From Agathobaculum desmolans ATCC 43058 (lineage in GTDB: Bacteria; Bacillota; Clostridia; Oscillospirales; Butyricicoccaceae): a DNA stretch of 37,320 nucleotides. The stretch covers positions 1 to 37,320 of the forward strand of contig NZ_JNJN01000028.1 of assembly GCF_000701665.1 (NCBI RefSeq). Reading direction: 5' to 3'. The notes under the pieces are model-generated. The model was given only the letters and a program-made list of their open reading frames with translations, was not told the DNA's origin and made no database searches. The first letter of the stretch is position 1. Every line of letters starts with the position of its first letter. Of this stretch, positions 1 through 8,120 are shown one piece after another. The translations under genes and the position numbers were made by a program.

Positions 1-164
1 ACAAAGGCTTCAATACCGTTCGCTTCGTACTTGGATATCCATCTATATATCTCGTCACGATTCATTCCATAAACATCTTGTAATTGAGAATAGGCAACCT
101 TACCCGACTTATACGCTTCTATGATTTCTATTTTCTTCTCTGGAGTGAATTTTATTTTGCCCAT
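1..164 (-). CDS. IS3-family transposase OrfA, N-terminal part only (partial)
   Basis: About 54 codons are visible, starting at an ATG whose first base is 164 and running off the window. The peptide starts MGKIKFTPEKKIEIIEAY and continues with residues typical of the OrfA helix-turn-helix (GKVAYSQLQDVYGMNRDEIYRWISKYE). In this family the domain binds the terminal repeats, and a downstream OrfB supplies the DDE integrase core, usually through frameshifting. An AGGAGGA ribosome binding site sits 6-7 bases before the ATG. That site lies inside a perfect inverted repeat with the IS end. The gene is AT-rich compared with its neighbours, as expected for a recently arrived element. Whether it is intact cannot be seen. 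Confidence 0.75.
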   Translation of the reverse strand, partial: MGKIKFTPEKKIEIIEAYKSGKVAYSQLQDVYGMNRDEIYRWISKYEANGIEAF

Positions 165-169
165 AAAAA

Positions 170-219
170 ATCCTCCTAAAGTAGATTTTGGTTTTTTCCA
201 TGGTCTACTTTAGGAGGAT
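170..219 (-). promoter_or_regulatory. IS-end hairpin covering the transposase ribosome binding site
   Basis: Bases 170-185 and 204-219 form a perfect 16-bp inverted repeat with an 18-nt loop. The inner arm contains the OrfA ribosome binding site (170-177). RNA that starts outside the IS would carry both arms and fold, hiding the site. RNA that starts inside the loop or later would leave it free. Confidence 0.7.
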
Positions 220-255
220 CATATCAATTTGCTCCGGGCTGAAAAAGGGGCAGGG

Positions 256-1803
256 TCATGCAAGATAGGGGGCAGCGATGCGCTCGAGCGCTGCCGGGTC
301 TGCGGCATACCACGCGGCAAAATCCTGACCGGACGCTGCGGCGGCCTGCCCCAGCTCGACCAGAAACGCCGGGATTTCGCCTTCCGGCATCGCGCCCAGC
401 TCACGGCCCATCGCTTCCCGCCCCTGCGCCTGCTCGCCGCCGACGAACAGCGTGAACGCGGGCTGCGGTTTGCCGTCCACCATTTTGGAGGCGCCGCGGA
501 AGCCGAGCATACCGGTCTGGTGGGTGCCGCAGGAGGAGGGGCAGCCCGAAATGTGGATCTGCGGAAGTGCGCCGTCCGGCAGGCCGGCGGCCTGCACGGC
601 GGCAGCACAGGCGGCAAGCAGCCCCTGCGAATCCCGCATGCCGACCTGACAGGTCTGTCCGCCAATGCAGCTGACCGAGGTTTCAAACAGGCTGCGGGCG
701 CTGTCCGGTGTGGCGGCAAGCACCTGTTCGGCTTCGCTGCCGGTCAGGTTGATGATATACGCGCCTTCATCCGGTGCAAGGCGCAGCTCGGCCTGCGGAA
801 TGGTTTGCAGCAGGTCGCTCAGTGCACACAGGGAGTCGAGCGAGGGCTGTCCGCCCAGCGGATGCCAAAGAACAGTATACAGCCCCTCCTGTTTTTGCGG
901 CAGGATGCGCGGCCCGGCGGCGGTGGAGCCGTCCCCGGTTTTGGTGCACGGAGCGGGGGTGAGCGAAAGGGTCAGATCCTCGCCGGATGCGCGGACCTCG
1001 GCGAGCTTTTCATGGAACGCGCGGATATACTGCTCAGACCCGCCGAGTGCTTCCTGCATATAGCGGGTGCGTGCCTTGCCGCGGTTTTCATAATTGCCGT
1101 AAGCGCGGAAGGTGAGCCACATCGCTTTGATATAATACAGGATCTGCGCAGGTTCGACCGCCTGCCCCACTAATACGCCCATGCGGGGATTGTTGCCCAG
1201 ACCGCCCGCGCTGTATACATCGAATGTGCCGTCCGGACGGGCGGCAAAGCCGAGGTCGCGGTAGGTTGCATGGGTCAGGTTGGCGGGAGAGTTCGAAAAG
1301 CCGACTTTGAGCTTGCGCGGCATTTTTTCTGCCTTGATGAAGGTGAGCAGATAATTGCCGGCGGCTTCTGCCCAAGGCAGCACGTCAAAGTATTCCTCTG
1401 CCTGTACACCGGAAAGCGGGGAACACATGACGTTGCGCGGAAAGTCCCCGCCGCCGCCCAGCGTGATGATGCCGGCATCGATCGCCTGTTCCATCAGCTC
1501 GGCTGCGGTATCCGGGCCGAGGTCGTGCAGCTGGATGGTCTGGCAGGTCGTAAAGTGCACGCGGGGCACCTGAAAATCACGGATGGCATGTGCGGTGAAC
1601 GCCAGACGGTCGGGCGTGACGCGGCCGGCAGGCATACGCAGGCGCAGCATATTGGCCTTGCCGCCGCGCTGTGCGTAGCTGCCGTAATAGCCGGAAAAGC
1701 CTTTGTATTCCCCAACCTTGATCTCTCCTGCATAAAACGCAGCGGTTTTCTCGCGGAAGGCGGGCAGGTCAGCCTTCCATACGCTGGGATCGATTTGGTG
1801 CAT
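256..1803 (-). CDS. Siroheme [4Fe-4S] nitrite/sulfite reductase
   Basis: The 515-residue protein has the two-fold repeat of the nitrite/sulfite reductase family: a ferredoxin-like half domain near residues 40-110, a siroheme/iron-sulfur domain, then a second half domain. The cluster and siroheme cysteines are visible as C379-x5-C385 and C421-x3-C425 (CIGGQTC and GCPSSC). Family members carry out the six-electron reduction of nitrite to ammonia or sulfite to sulfide. The sequence alone does not settle the substrate. The start was placed at the ATG at 1803 because AAAGGAGG lies just upstream; an open frame extends further but has no such site. The gene is transcribed alone, towards the IS element, with no convincing terminator between them. 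The divergent neighbours are sporulation genes and unrelated. Confidence 0.85.
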   Translation of the reverse strand: MHQIDPSVWKADLPAFREKTAAFYAGEIKVGEYKGFSGYYGSYAQRGGKANMLRLRMPAGRVTPDRLAFTAHAIRDFQVPRVHFTTCQTIQLHDLGPDTAAELMEQAIDAGIITLGGGGDFPRNVMCSPLSGVQAEEYFDVLPWAEAAGNYLLTFIKAEKMPRKLKVGFSNSPANLTHATYRDLGFAARPDGTFDVYSAGGLGNNPRMGVLVGQAVEPAQILYYIKAMWLTFRAYGNYENRGKARTRYMQEALGGSEQYIRAFHEKLAEVRASGEDLTLSLTPAPCTKTGDGSTAAGPRILPQKQEGLYTVLWHPLGGQPSLDSLCALSDLLQTIPQAELRLAPDEGAYIINLTGSEAEQVLAATPDSARSLFETSVSCIGGQTCQVGMRDSQGLLAACAAAVQAAGLPDGALPQIHISGCPSSCGTHQTGMLGFRGASKMVDGKPQPAFTLFVGGEQAQGREAMGRELGAMPEGEIPAFLVELGQAAAASGQDFAAWYAADPAALERIAAPYLA

Positions 1804-1873
1804 GATTATCCTCCTTTTGTAACAAAGCGAACGGATGGCCGCGGCACAGGACAACGGCCGGATCGATAAAATT

Positions 1874-1902
1874 ATTATACGCGATTTTGCGCCTGCAGGC
1901 AA
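1874..1902 (-). promoter_or_regulatory. Predicted sigma-A-type promoter of the reductase gene
   Basis: On the minus strand, TTGCCT (1902-1897), a 17-bp spacer and a perfect TATAAT (1879-1874) precede the reductase. This implies a leader of about 65 nt. Confidence 0.65.
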
Positions 1903-2059
1903 TTTTTTAATCAAACATTATGCACGGAAAAACGGGAAAATCGTTTGTATCATTGACGCAGGCGGTGCGGTGCGCCGAAAATGCGGTGGATGCTGCGGCA
2001 GGGACATACGGCACGCTGCTGCCGCATAGGATGACAGCATGGAACAGGAGGCGGTGGAC

Positions 2060-2758
2060 ATGACAGGAAAACGGCCGGTGCGGCGGGAGCGGGGCGGCGG
2101 CAGAGGGCTGCTGCTGCTGACCGTGCTTGCATTGGCGGCAGGGATGATCAAATATGCAGATACCCCTTGGGTCACGGCGGTGCGGCACCGCGCGGCACAG
2201 GCACTGGCGGGTGCGCCCGGGGTGGAGGAGGTGCTTGCCGTGTTTGGCGGGCAGGAGGCGGATGCGGCGCAGACCTATGCGGCCTCCTCCGGCGGGGCGG
2301 AGGATGTGACCGATCGCGCGGATACGCTGTTTCCGGATACGGTGGATCGGGAGGTGTATGCAATGGCATTTGACCATGTCCTGCCGGTGCAGGGAACGCT
2401 GACCTCTGCCTTTGGTGCGCGCACGGATCCGGTCGGCGGACAGGAGGGATTTCACTACGGGCTGGATCTGGCAGCGGAGGAGGGGACGAAAATCGGCGCA
2501 TTTGCGGACGGTACAGTACGTGAAACCGGCGAGAACGCGGGCTACGGCAATTATCTGGTCATCGGTCATGCGGATGGCTTTGCCACCCTGTATGCGCATT
2601 GCAGCAGCCTGCATGTGCGCGCGGGACAGCAGGTGACCCGCGGGGAAAAAGTCGCACAGGTTGGGCAGAGCGGCAAGGCGACCGGTCCGCACCTGCATTT
2701 GGAGCTGTGGAAGGACGGCCGCGCACTTGATCCGGCGGCCTACCTGAGCGAGCTGTAA
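2060..2758 (+). CDS. spoIVFA: M23 (LytM) domain protein, SpoIVFA-like
   Basis: This 232-residue protein has a basic N-terminus, one membrane segment (about residues 16-32), a variable linker and a C-terminal LytM/M23 domain (about 105-225). In sporulating Firmicutes SpoIVFA sits in the outer forespore membrane, where it anchors and restrains the intramembrane protease SpoIVFB that activates pro-sigma-K. The assignment rests on its direct coupling (TAAATG) to an SpoIVFB-like gene. The zinc-site residues of active M23 enzymes all appear present: H132-x3-D136, H180 and H211-x-H213. The start was set at 2060 because AGGAGG lies 8 bases upstream. An in-frame ATG at 2039 has only a weak site. A general cell-wall M23 endopeptidase is the alternative. 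Confidence 0.75.
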   Translation: MTGKRPVRRERGGGRGLLLLTVLALAAGMIKYADTPWVTAVRHRAAQALAGAPGVEEVLAVFGGQEADAAQTYAASSGGAEDVTDRADTLFPDTVDREVYAMAFDHVLPVQGTLTSAFGARTDPVGGQEGFHYGLDLAAEEGTKIGAFADGTVRETGENAGYGNYLVIGHADGFATLYAHCSSLHVRAGQQVTRGEKVAQVGQSGKATGPHLHLELWKDGRALDPAAYLSEL

Positions 2759-3319
2759 ATGCGGCCGCGGCTTACAGTGCGCGATGGATTTCTGGTGCTG
2801 ATGGCGGCGTTGTGGTGCGTGGATGAAACCGGGGTGCTGCCGGTTTTTTTGTTTGCGGCTGCGGTGCATGAAGCCGGGCATTTGCTGGTGCTGCATCTGT
2901 CGGGCGGACGGCTGCGCGAACTGACGCTGACCTGCTGCGGGGCGGTGCTGCGCTGCACCCTGCCTGTGGGACGATATGCCCGTGCGGCGGTCTGTCTTGC
3001 CGGCCCGGCAGCCAGCTTTGCGCTGACGGCAGGGGCAGGTGCTTGCGGGATGGAGCGGCTGGCAGGCGCTAGCGCGCTGCTCGGCCTGTTCAATCTGCTG
3101 CCGCTGCCGCCGCTCGACGGCGGCATGGCAGTTGCGCATTTGGCGGATGACCGTCTGCCGCGGTTGCGGACAGCGTTGGCGGTTGCAGCTGCAGTGCTGC
3201 TGCTTTCTGCCGGATTCTTCCTGCTGCAAAGGGGCGGTGGCTGCTGGCTGCTGCTCATCGGAGGGCTGGTCTGTTGGCAAAACGGGAAAAAACTTGCCAA
3301 ATCAGCCGGTATAGTGTAA
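2759..3319 (+). CDS. spoIVFB: M50 site-2-type intramembrane metalloprotease, SpoIVFB-like
   Basis: The 186-residue protein is very hydrophobic and carries the M50 signatures: HEAGH at residues 37-41 within a membrane segment (two zinc ligands and the catalytic glutamate), GPAASF at about 82-87, and an NLLPLPPLDGG motif whose D120 is the third zinc ligand. SpoIVFB cleaves pro-sigma-K in the mother cell during late sporulation. The protein is much shorter than the Bacillus subtilis homologue and has no visible CBS domain. The ATG follows the upstream stop codon directly without its own ribosome binding site, so translation is probably coupled to spoIVFA. Short site-2 proteases of this kind with other roles exist, but the SpoIVFA-like partner favours this call. 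Confidence 0.8.
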   Translation: MRPRLTVRDGFLVLMAALWCVDETGVLPVFLFAAAVHEAGHLLVLHLSGGRLRELTLTCCGAVLRCTLPVGRYARAAVCLAGPAASFALTAGAGACGMERLAGASALLGLFNLLPLPPLDGGMAVAHLADDRLPRLRTALAVAAAVLLLSAGFFLLQRGGGCWLLLIGGLVCWQNGKKLAKSAGIV

Positions 3320-3322
3320 GAT
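3294..3322 (+). promoter_or_regulatory. Predicted promoter of carD
   Basis: TTGCCA (3294-3299), a 17-bp spacer and TAAGAT (3317-3322) lie across the end of spoIVFB. They would allow carD-ispD-ispF to be transcribed in growing cells independently of the sporulation genes. Confidence 0.5.
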
Positions 3323-3359
3323 AAAAGCAGAAACACGGGCTTGCTGGAACGGAGGAACT

Positions 3360-3839
3360 ATGTTTCGGATCGGTGACAGAATCGTTCATCCCCTGCATGG
3401 CGCAGGCGTGGTAGAGGATATTGTAGAGCGCACGATCGACGGAGAAACCGCGCGGTATTATGCCCTGCGGCCGGTATTGGGGGATACGCAGCTTTTTATC
3501 CCGACCGATGCGTGTGAAAAGCTCGGAATTCGTCCGGTCTGCTCGCGCGAACGGGCATTACAGCTGCTGGAGCAGTTGGATGCAGTGGGCTGCGGGGAGG
3601 AGAAGGGATGGAACCAGCGCTACCGTGAAAATATGATGCATATCCGCTCGGGGGATCCGATCGAGGTAGCGCAGGTGATCAAAAGCCTTGCTGTGCGCGA
3701 ACGGGAGCGCGGCCTGTCCGCCGGGGAGAAGAAGATGCTTGTGTCGGCGCGGCAGATCCTGTGCTCCGAGCTGTCCTGCGTGCTGGATATCACCCCGCAG
3801 GAGGCGGAAACGCGGATCGACCGGCATCTGTCCATTTGA
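3360..3839 (+). CDS. carD: CarD-family transcriptional regulator
   Basis: The 159-residue protein begins with the CarD/TRCF RNA-polymerase-interaction fold (about residues 1-65; FRIGDRIVHPLHGAGVVEDI is typical) followed by a helical C-terminal domain (about 75-159) that contacts promoter DNA. CarD proteins bind the RNA polymerase beta subunit and affect open-complex stability, often at rRNA and other housekeeping promoters. An ATG preceded by CGGAGGA fixes the start. The gene leads a carD-ispD-ispF run, an order common in Clostridia, probably cotranscribed: only 65 bp separate it from ispD, although that gap contains a short GC-rich repeat. Confidence 0.88.
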   Translation: MFRIGDRIVHPLHGAGVVEDIVERTIDGETARYYALRPVLGDTQLFIPTDACEKLGIRPVCSRERALQLLEQLDAVGCGEEKGWNQRYRENMMHIRSGDPIEVAQVIKSLAVRERERGLSAGEKKMLVSARQILCSELSCVLDITPQEAETRIDRHLSI

Positions 3840-3904
3840 ATCAGGAAGCACAAACAGTACGGCTTTGCGGATGCGCAAAGCCGTTTGTATAAGGAGAGAA
3901 GCAA

Positions 3905-4621
3905 ATGCTGAAAAAAACAAGGAAAAAGACAGCGCTGCCCGCGGTATGCGCGGTGATCGTGGCAGCCGGCTCCTCCCGCCGCATGGGCGGGGAAAATAAG
4001 CTGCTGCTGCCGCTTTGCGGCGTGCCGGTGCTGGCGCACACGCTGTCCGCCTTTGAAAAATGCGCGGCGGTGCGGGATCTTGTGCTGGTCTGCCGCGAGC
4101 AGGATATCGTGCCGTATACCGAGCTGGCACGTGCATACGGCATCAGCAAGCTGCGCACTGTGACGCGGGGCGGAGACAGCCGCACGGCCTCTGTGCTGGC
4201 AGGGATCGCCGCCGCGCCCGAGGATACTGCCCTTGTCGCAGTGCATGACGGGGCGCGGCCGCTCGTCAGCGAGGCGGTCATCACGGAAGCGGTATATGCT
4301 GCCGCAGAATACGGCGCGGCGGCGCCGGTCGTTCCGGTGAAGGACAGCATCAAACGCATTGAAAACGGCTGTATTGCCGCGGATGTGCCGCGGGATACGC
4401 TGGCCGCGGTGCAGACCCCGCAGGTGTTCCGACGGGAAACCCTGCTGCATGCGCTCCAACAGGCCGCATGGGCCGGACGCACCTTTACGGATGACTGCGC
4501 GGCGGTGGAGGCGTGTGGACAAACCGTGCGCGCCACGCATGGCAGCTACGAAAATATCAAGATCACAACGCCGGAGGATATCGCATCGGCCGAGGCGTTT
4601 TTGCAGCAGGAGGCGGACTGA
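3905..4621 (+). CDS. ispD: 2-C-methyl-D-erythritol 4-phosphate cytidylyltransferase
   Basis: IspD joins CTP and methylerythritol phosphate to give CDP-methylerythritol, the third step of the MEP route to isoprenoids. The 238-residue length is normal for the family. The nucleotide-binding signature is clear near residues 18-35 ([16 protein letters not shown], with the glycine-rich loop and conserved Arg/Lys), as are the VHDGARPLV motif near residues 115-125 and a TPQVF segment near residue 168. An AGGAGAGAAGC site precedes the ATG. The product is passed to IspE and then IspF; ispF starts one base after this stop codon, and ispE is not in the window. Confidence 0.95.
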   Translation: MLKKTRKKTALPAVCAVIVAAGSSRRMGGENKLLLPLCGVPVLAHTLSAFEKCAAVRDLVLVCREQDIVPYTELARAYGISKLRTVTRGGDSRTASVLAGIAAAPEDTALVAVHDGARPLVSEAVITEAVYAAAEYGAAAPVVPVKDSIKRIENGCIAADVPRDTLAAVQTPQVFRRETLLHALQQAAWAGRTFTDDCAAVEACGQTVRATHGSYENIKITTPEDIASAEAFLQQEAD

Positions 4622-4622
4622 T

Positions 4623-5099
4623 ATGCGTATTGGACACGGTTATGACGTACACCGGCTGGCCGATGGACGAAAATGCATTATCGGCGGAGTGGAGATCGCG
4701 CACGAGCGCGGCCTGCTCGGTCACTCGGATGCGGATGTGCTCACCCACGCGGTGATGGACGCGCTGCTGGGCGCGCTGGCGCTGGGGGATATCGGTAAGC
4801 ACTTTCCGGATATCGATCCACGTTACGCAGGGGCGGACAGCATTGCCCTGCTGCGGCATGTGGCGGCGCTGGTGCGCGGCAGGGGATACCGGCTGGGCAA
4901 TCTGGATGCGACTGTGCTGGCACAGGCGCCCAAGCTTGCGCCGCATATCGAACTGATGCGCGAAAATCTGGCGGCGGCCATTGGATGCGAGACGGACTGC
5001 GTATCGGTCAAGGCGACGACCGAGGAAGGATTGGGCTTTACCGGCACGAAAGAGGGTATTGCCGCGCATTGCGTCTGCCTGCTGGAGAAAATCGGATAG
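4623..5099 (+). CDS. ispF: 2-C-methyl-D-erythritol 2,4-cyclodiphosphate synthase
   Basis: IspF is a trimeric zinc enzyme that cyclises CDP-methylerythritol 2-phosphate and releases CMP. The 158-residue length fits. Motifs seen are GYDVHRL near residues 5-11 (metal ligands Asp and His), [19 protein letters not shown] near 40-58 (third ligand His), the [11 protein letters not shown] segment, and the C-terminal [14 protein letters not shown] signature. The start was set at the ATG one base beyond the ispD stop, because this gives the canonical [11 protein letters not shown] beginning. The longer open frame upstream overlaps ispD and is not real. Translation is probably coupled to ispD. Confidence 0.96.
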   Translation: MRIGHGYDVHRLADGRKCIIGGVEIAHERGLLGHSDADVLTHAVMDALLGALALGDIGKHFPDIDPRYAGADSIALLRHVAALVRGRGYRLGNLDATVLAQAPKLAPHIELMRENLAAAIGCETDCVSVKATTEEGLGFTGTKEGIAAHCVCLLEKIG

Positions 5100-5104
5100 A
5101 AAAA

Positions 5105-5136
5105 CCGCACCCCCGGGCCAAATCTCGGGGGTGCGG
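5105..5136. terminator. Bidirectional intrinsic terminator
   Basis: An 11-bp GC-rich stem (5105-5115 with 5126-5136) has a T-rich tail on the plus side and AAAA before it, which reads as TTTT on the minus strand. It can end both ispF and the convergent EamA operon. Confidence 0.8.
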
Positions 5137-5198
5137 TGCGTTTGTTGTAAAAAAGTCTATTGGCGGACAAAGAGGATGGTATATACGGCCTGACCGCT

Positions 5199-5612
5199 TC
5201 AGAGCACCATCAAAAGCGTGCCTGCGCCGATCAGTATGCAGCCGATTGCGGATTTGACCGTTACCTGTTCGTGCAGAAACACGAACGCCAGCACCAGTGT
5301 GATCACAACGCTAAGTTTGTCCACCGGCACAACCTTGGAGGCCTGCCCGATTTGCAGCGCCTTATAATAGCACAGCCACGAAGCGCCGGTGGCCAGACCG
5401 GATAAAATCAAAAACAGCCAGCTTTTGGGGGAAATGGCGTGAATATCGCTCTGCGCATGGGTCAGGAATACCATGCCCCATGCAAGCAGCAGCACAACTG
5501 CCGTGCGCACGGCGGTCGCCAGATGGGAATTGACGTTCTCAATGCCGATTTTGGCAAGGATAGAGGTCAGCGCGGCAAATACGGCGGAAAGCAGCGCCAG
5601 CACGAACCACAT
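5199..5612 (-). CDS. Single-domain EamA-family membrane transporter
   Basis: The 137-residue protein is one EamA (drug/metabolite transporter) repeat with about five membrane segments. It starts MWFVLALLSAVFAALTSILAKIGIE and has the GQASKVVPVDKLSVV region typical of the short, one-repeat members. Such proteins probably work as dimers; the substrate is unknown. The start at 5612 is preferred because GGGGAGG lies 9 bases upstream and because relatives begin at MWF. An alternative ATG at 5633 overlaps the stop of the MATE gene as ATGA but has no good site. It is last in the DUF951-phosphorylase-MATE-EamA operon. Confidence 0.8.
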   Translation of the reverse strand: MWFVLALLSAVFAALTSILAKIGIENVNSHLATAVRTAVVLLLAWGMVFLTHAQSDIHAISPKSWLFLILSGLATGASWLCYYKALQIGQASKVVPVDKLSVVITLVLAFVFLHEQVTVKSAIGCILIGAGTLLMVL

Positions 5613-5629
5613 GTGTTTTTGCCTCCCCA

Positions 5630-7009
5630 TCATTCCGATTGCTGCTCCAGCCCGCGTGTGATCTGGCGGAAACGCCGCAGGAACAGCACGGTCGTGGTGG
5701 CGGCGGCGAGAAAATCCGCCACCGGCTCGGCCAGAAAGACAGCGAACAGCTTATCTGACAAGAAGTGCGGCAGGATCAGGATGAGCGGGATCAGCAGAAT
5801 GACCTTGCGCTCAAGCGCGAGAAAGAGCGAAATCTTGGCTTCGCCCAACGCGACAAAGCACTGCTGGAAGGTGCCCTGAAATGCCATCGTAAAGCCGACG
5901 GCAAAATAGATGCGCAGCGCCCATGCGGTCATATCGACCAGTGCGGAATCCTGATTGAACAGCTGCGCGACCAAATGCGGTGCACCCTGCACCAGACCCC
6001 ACACGCCGAAGGCGAACACGCAGGAGATGAGCAGGTTGTATTTAACGACCTGCCGCATGCGGTCAGCCCGCTTGGCGCCGTAATTATAACTGAGGATGGG
6101 CTGTGCGCCCTGCGACAGACCGAGCAGCGGCATTTGCAGCATCTGCGCGACCGAGGTCAGGATGGTCATGGCGCCGACGGCCAGATCACCGCCGTACTTT
6201 TGCAGAGAAACATTGAAGGTCACGGTCAGCAGGCTTTCGGTTGACTGCATGATAAAGGGAGAAGCGCCCAGCGCGATGGCGGGCAGCAGCAATCGCTTGT
6301 CCAGCCGGAAGTATTTTTTCCGCAGCCGCAGGCTGCTTTTTTCGCTGCGCAGGAAGCGCACCACCCACAGCGCGGAGACCGCCTGCGACAGCACGGTGGC
6401 AACTGCCGCGCCGCGTACACCCATGCCAAAGACGAAAATGAACAGCGGGTCGAGCAGTACGTTGAGCACCGCGCCGATCAGCACGGTTTTCATCGCAACG
6501 GAGGAGCGCCCCTGCGCCGTGATAAAGCCGTTAAGCCCCAGCGCCGTCATCACAAAAATAGTGCCCAGCACATAGATATTCAGGTATTGCATGGCATAGG
6601 GCAGGGTGTCGGGGGAAGCGCCGAACAGCACAAGCAGCGGCCGCTGGAACAGCAGAAAGACCGCGGTCAGGGCAACGGCCAACCCCCACAGGGCGGCGGT
6701 GCAGGTGCCGAGCGTGCGTTCGGCCTTTTCGTGTTCGCCCGCGCCCATGGCGATGGAAGCACGGGGCGCGCCGCCCATACCGATCAGCGCGGCAAACGCC
6801 GAGATCAGCGTGATGACCGGAAAGGTGACGCCCATGCCGGTCAGCGCGGCCGCACCGGTTTCCGGGATGTGACCGATGTAGATCCGGTCTACGATGTTGT
6901 ACAGCAGATTGACCACCTGCGCACAGATGGTCGGCAATGCAAGCCGAACGAGCAGAGGGCCGACCGGGTCGCGTCCCAAGTCGGCCGTGCGGTTTTGTTT
7001 TTCACTCAT
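5630..7009 (-). CDS. MATE-family multidrug/metabolite exporter
   Basis: The 459-residue integral membrane protein has the twelve-helix, two-repeat pattern of the MATE family (PF01554). Family traits include the N-terminal GPLLVRLALPTICAQVVNLLYNIVDRIYIGH region and the internal repeat beginning near residue 240. MATE proteins export cationic compounds, metabolites or drugs using Na+ or H+ gradients; the substrate cannot be read from the sequence. The ATG overlaps the stop of the upstream phosphorylase gene as ATGA, with GGGAGG about 13 bases upstream, so translation is probably coupled. Confidence 0.9.
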   Translation of the reverse strand: MSEKQNRTADLGRDPVGPLLVRLALPTICAQVVNLLYNIVDRIYIGHIPETGAAALTGMGVTFPVITLISAFAALIGMGGAPRASIAMGAGEHEKAERTLGTCTAALWGLAVALTAVFLLFQRPLLVLFGASPDTLPYAMQYLNIYVLGTIFVMTALGLNGFITAQGRSSVAMKTVLIGAVLNVLLDPLFIFVFGMGVRGAAVATVLSQAVSALWVVRFLRSEKSSLRLRKKYFRLDKRLLLPAIALGASPFIMQSTESLLTVTFNVSLQKYGGDLAVGAMTILTSVAQMLQMPLLGLSQGAQPILSYNYGAKRADRMRQVVKYNLLISCVFAFGVWGLVQGAPHLVAQLFNQDSALVDMTAWALRIYFAVGFTMAFQGTFQQCFVALGEAKISLFLALERKVILLIPLILILPHFLSDKLFAVFLAEPVADFLAAATTTVLFLRRFRQITRGLEQQSE

Positions 7010-7770
7010 TTCGCGGTGCGATCCTCCCGTATCAGGATGCGCAGCGCTTCGACTGCGGTTTTTACGCCGCGCTCGGCCGCGTCGGGCGGGATGGAGGGCG
7101 CATCGTCGTTATCCGCGTTCCACAGTACGTTGAGCACTGCGCCGCAGCGCACATGGAGCACCTGCGAAACAATAAAGAGCGCGGCGGTCTCCATTTCGCT
7201 GGTGAGCGCACCGGCGGCCTTCCATGCCTTCCATTTGGCAAGCAGTTCATCCGCAATGGCCTGCTTGGCCGGACGGATCTCACCGTAAAAGCTGTCCTTG
7301 GACTGAATCACGCCTAAATGATGGGTCAGCCCGAGCTGCACGGCAGCATCGCGCAGCGCCGAAACCACCGTGAAATCGGCGGCGGCGGGAAATTCGATAG
7401 GCAGATACTCGCGGCTGGTGCCCTCCTGCCGGATAGCGGCCGTAGCGATCACGATATCGCCGCCCTTGACCGCATCGACGATGCCGCCCGAGGTGCCCAC
7501 GCGGATAAAGGTGTCTGCGCCGCATTCGACCAGCTCTTCCAGCGCAATGGCTGCTGAAGGCCCGCCGATACCGGTCGAGCAGACGGCGACCGGTTCGCCG
7601 TCCAGCTTGCCGGTCCACAGGGTATATTCGCGGTTTTGAGCGATCTGCTGCGGATCATCAAAATAGCGCGCGATTTTCGCTGTGCGCGCCGGATCCCCCG
7701 GCAAAATGACATAGCGGCCAACGTCGCCTTTTTTGATTTGGATGTGCATCTGTTTTCCGTCGATCAGCAT
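7006..7770 (-). CDS. udp: Nucleoside phosphorylase, probably uridine phosphorylase
   Basis: The 254-residue protein belongs to the PNP/UDP phosphorylase family, which splits nucleosides with phosphate into base and pentose 1-phosphate for salvage. Visible features are the phosphate-binding VILPGDPAR near the N-terminus, RVGTSGGI in the middle, SKDSFYGE, and SEMETAALF, whose Met-Glu pair contacts the ribose. The pattern looks closer to uridine than to purine phosphorylase, but specificity is not certain. The start at 7770 is supported by GGGAGGG upstream. The open frame extends a further 29 codons into the DUF951 gene, and this is rejected. The gene overlaps DUF951 by 7 bp and MATE by 4 bp. 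Confidence 0.82.
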   Translation of the reverse strand: MLIDGKQMHIQIKKGDVGRYVILPGDPARTAKIARYFDDPQQIAQNREYTLWTGKLDGEPVAVCSTGIGGPSAAIALEELVECGADTFIRVGTSGGIVDAVKGGDIVIATAAIRQEGTSREYLPIEFPAAADFTVVSALRDAAVQLGLTHHLGVIQSKDSFYGEIRPAKQAIADELLAKWKAWKAAGALTSEMETAALFIVSQVLHVRCGAVLNVLWNADNDDAPSIPPDAAERGVKTAVEALRILIREDRTAK

Positions 7771-7958
7771 ATGATCTGTCCCTCCCGTTCTATCGTCCGG
7801 ATGTTTTTTTCCGCCTTGCTGCGCGGCAGCATGACCTCGTGCCCGCAGCCTTCGCATTTGAGCTTAAAATCCATGCCGGTGCGCAGCACCTTCCACTGTT
7901 TGGAGCCGCAGGGATGCGGTTTTTTCATTGTCAGGATATCGCCGACCTGTACGTCCAT
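7764..7958 (-). CDS. DUF951-family small protein
   Basis: The 64-residue protein matches the DUF951 family by its start (MDVQVGDILTMKKPHPCGS) and a CxGCGHEVMLPRSK core. It is a short, largely beta protein with conserved cysteines (C17 and the C35/C38 pair). DUF951 proteins are widespread in Firmicutes and have no established function; a nucleic-acid-binding role has been suggested only from fold-like features. It is first in its operon, and its end overlaps the start of the phosphorylase gene. Confidence 0.88.
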   Translation of the reverse strand: MDVQVGDILTMKKPHPCGSKQWKVLRTGMDFKLKCEGCGHEVMLPRSKAEKNIRTIEREGQIIC

Positions 7959-8011
7959 TTGTCCTCACTCCATTTGCCGCCCGCAGCGCGGCGGCCATTG
8001 TGTATTTTATT

Positions 8012-8017
8012 ATTATA
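8012..8017 (-). promoter_or_regulatory. Predicted -10 box of the DUF951-udp-MATE-EamA operon
   Basis: A perfect TATAAT is read on the minus strand about 50 bases before the DUF951 start. A TTTACA upstream is a possible -35 but leaves a long 19-bp spacer, so only the -10 is given. The AT-rich block here stands out from the GC-rich surroundings. Confidence 0.45.
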
Positions 8018-8120
8018 ACACAGCCGCATCGGAAATTGTAAACAATTCGGTAATTTTCGGCGGACATAACCGTCTGCTGGCTGTCATATAGTAGGACAGA
8101 GCCAAAGGAGGTTCGGTTAT

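Larger units (their letters stand above)
1..221 (-). mobile_element. End of an IS3-type insertion sequence, cut by the window edge
   Basis: The stretch holds the 5' end of a transposase OrfA on the minus strand and, outside it, a terminal sequence that read on the minus strand begins TGATCCTCCTAAAGTAGACC (221 to 202). A TG start is usual for IS3-family ends. AT content is clearly higher than in the neighbouring genes. The other end, OrfB and any target duplication lie outside the window, so the exact boundary at 221 is inferred from the terminal TG and the end of the inverted repeat. The element lies about 35 bp beyond the stop codon of the reductase gene and in the same orientation. Confidence 0.7.

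Noticed and set aside
256-1914. Longer start of the reductase at 1914
   Set aside because: The extra 37 codons cover the predicted promoter and lack a ribosome binding site; the ATG at 1803 has a strong one.
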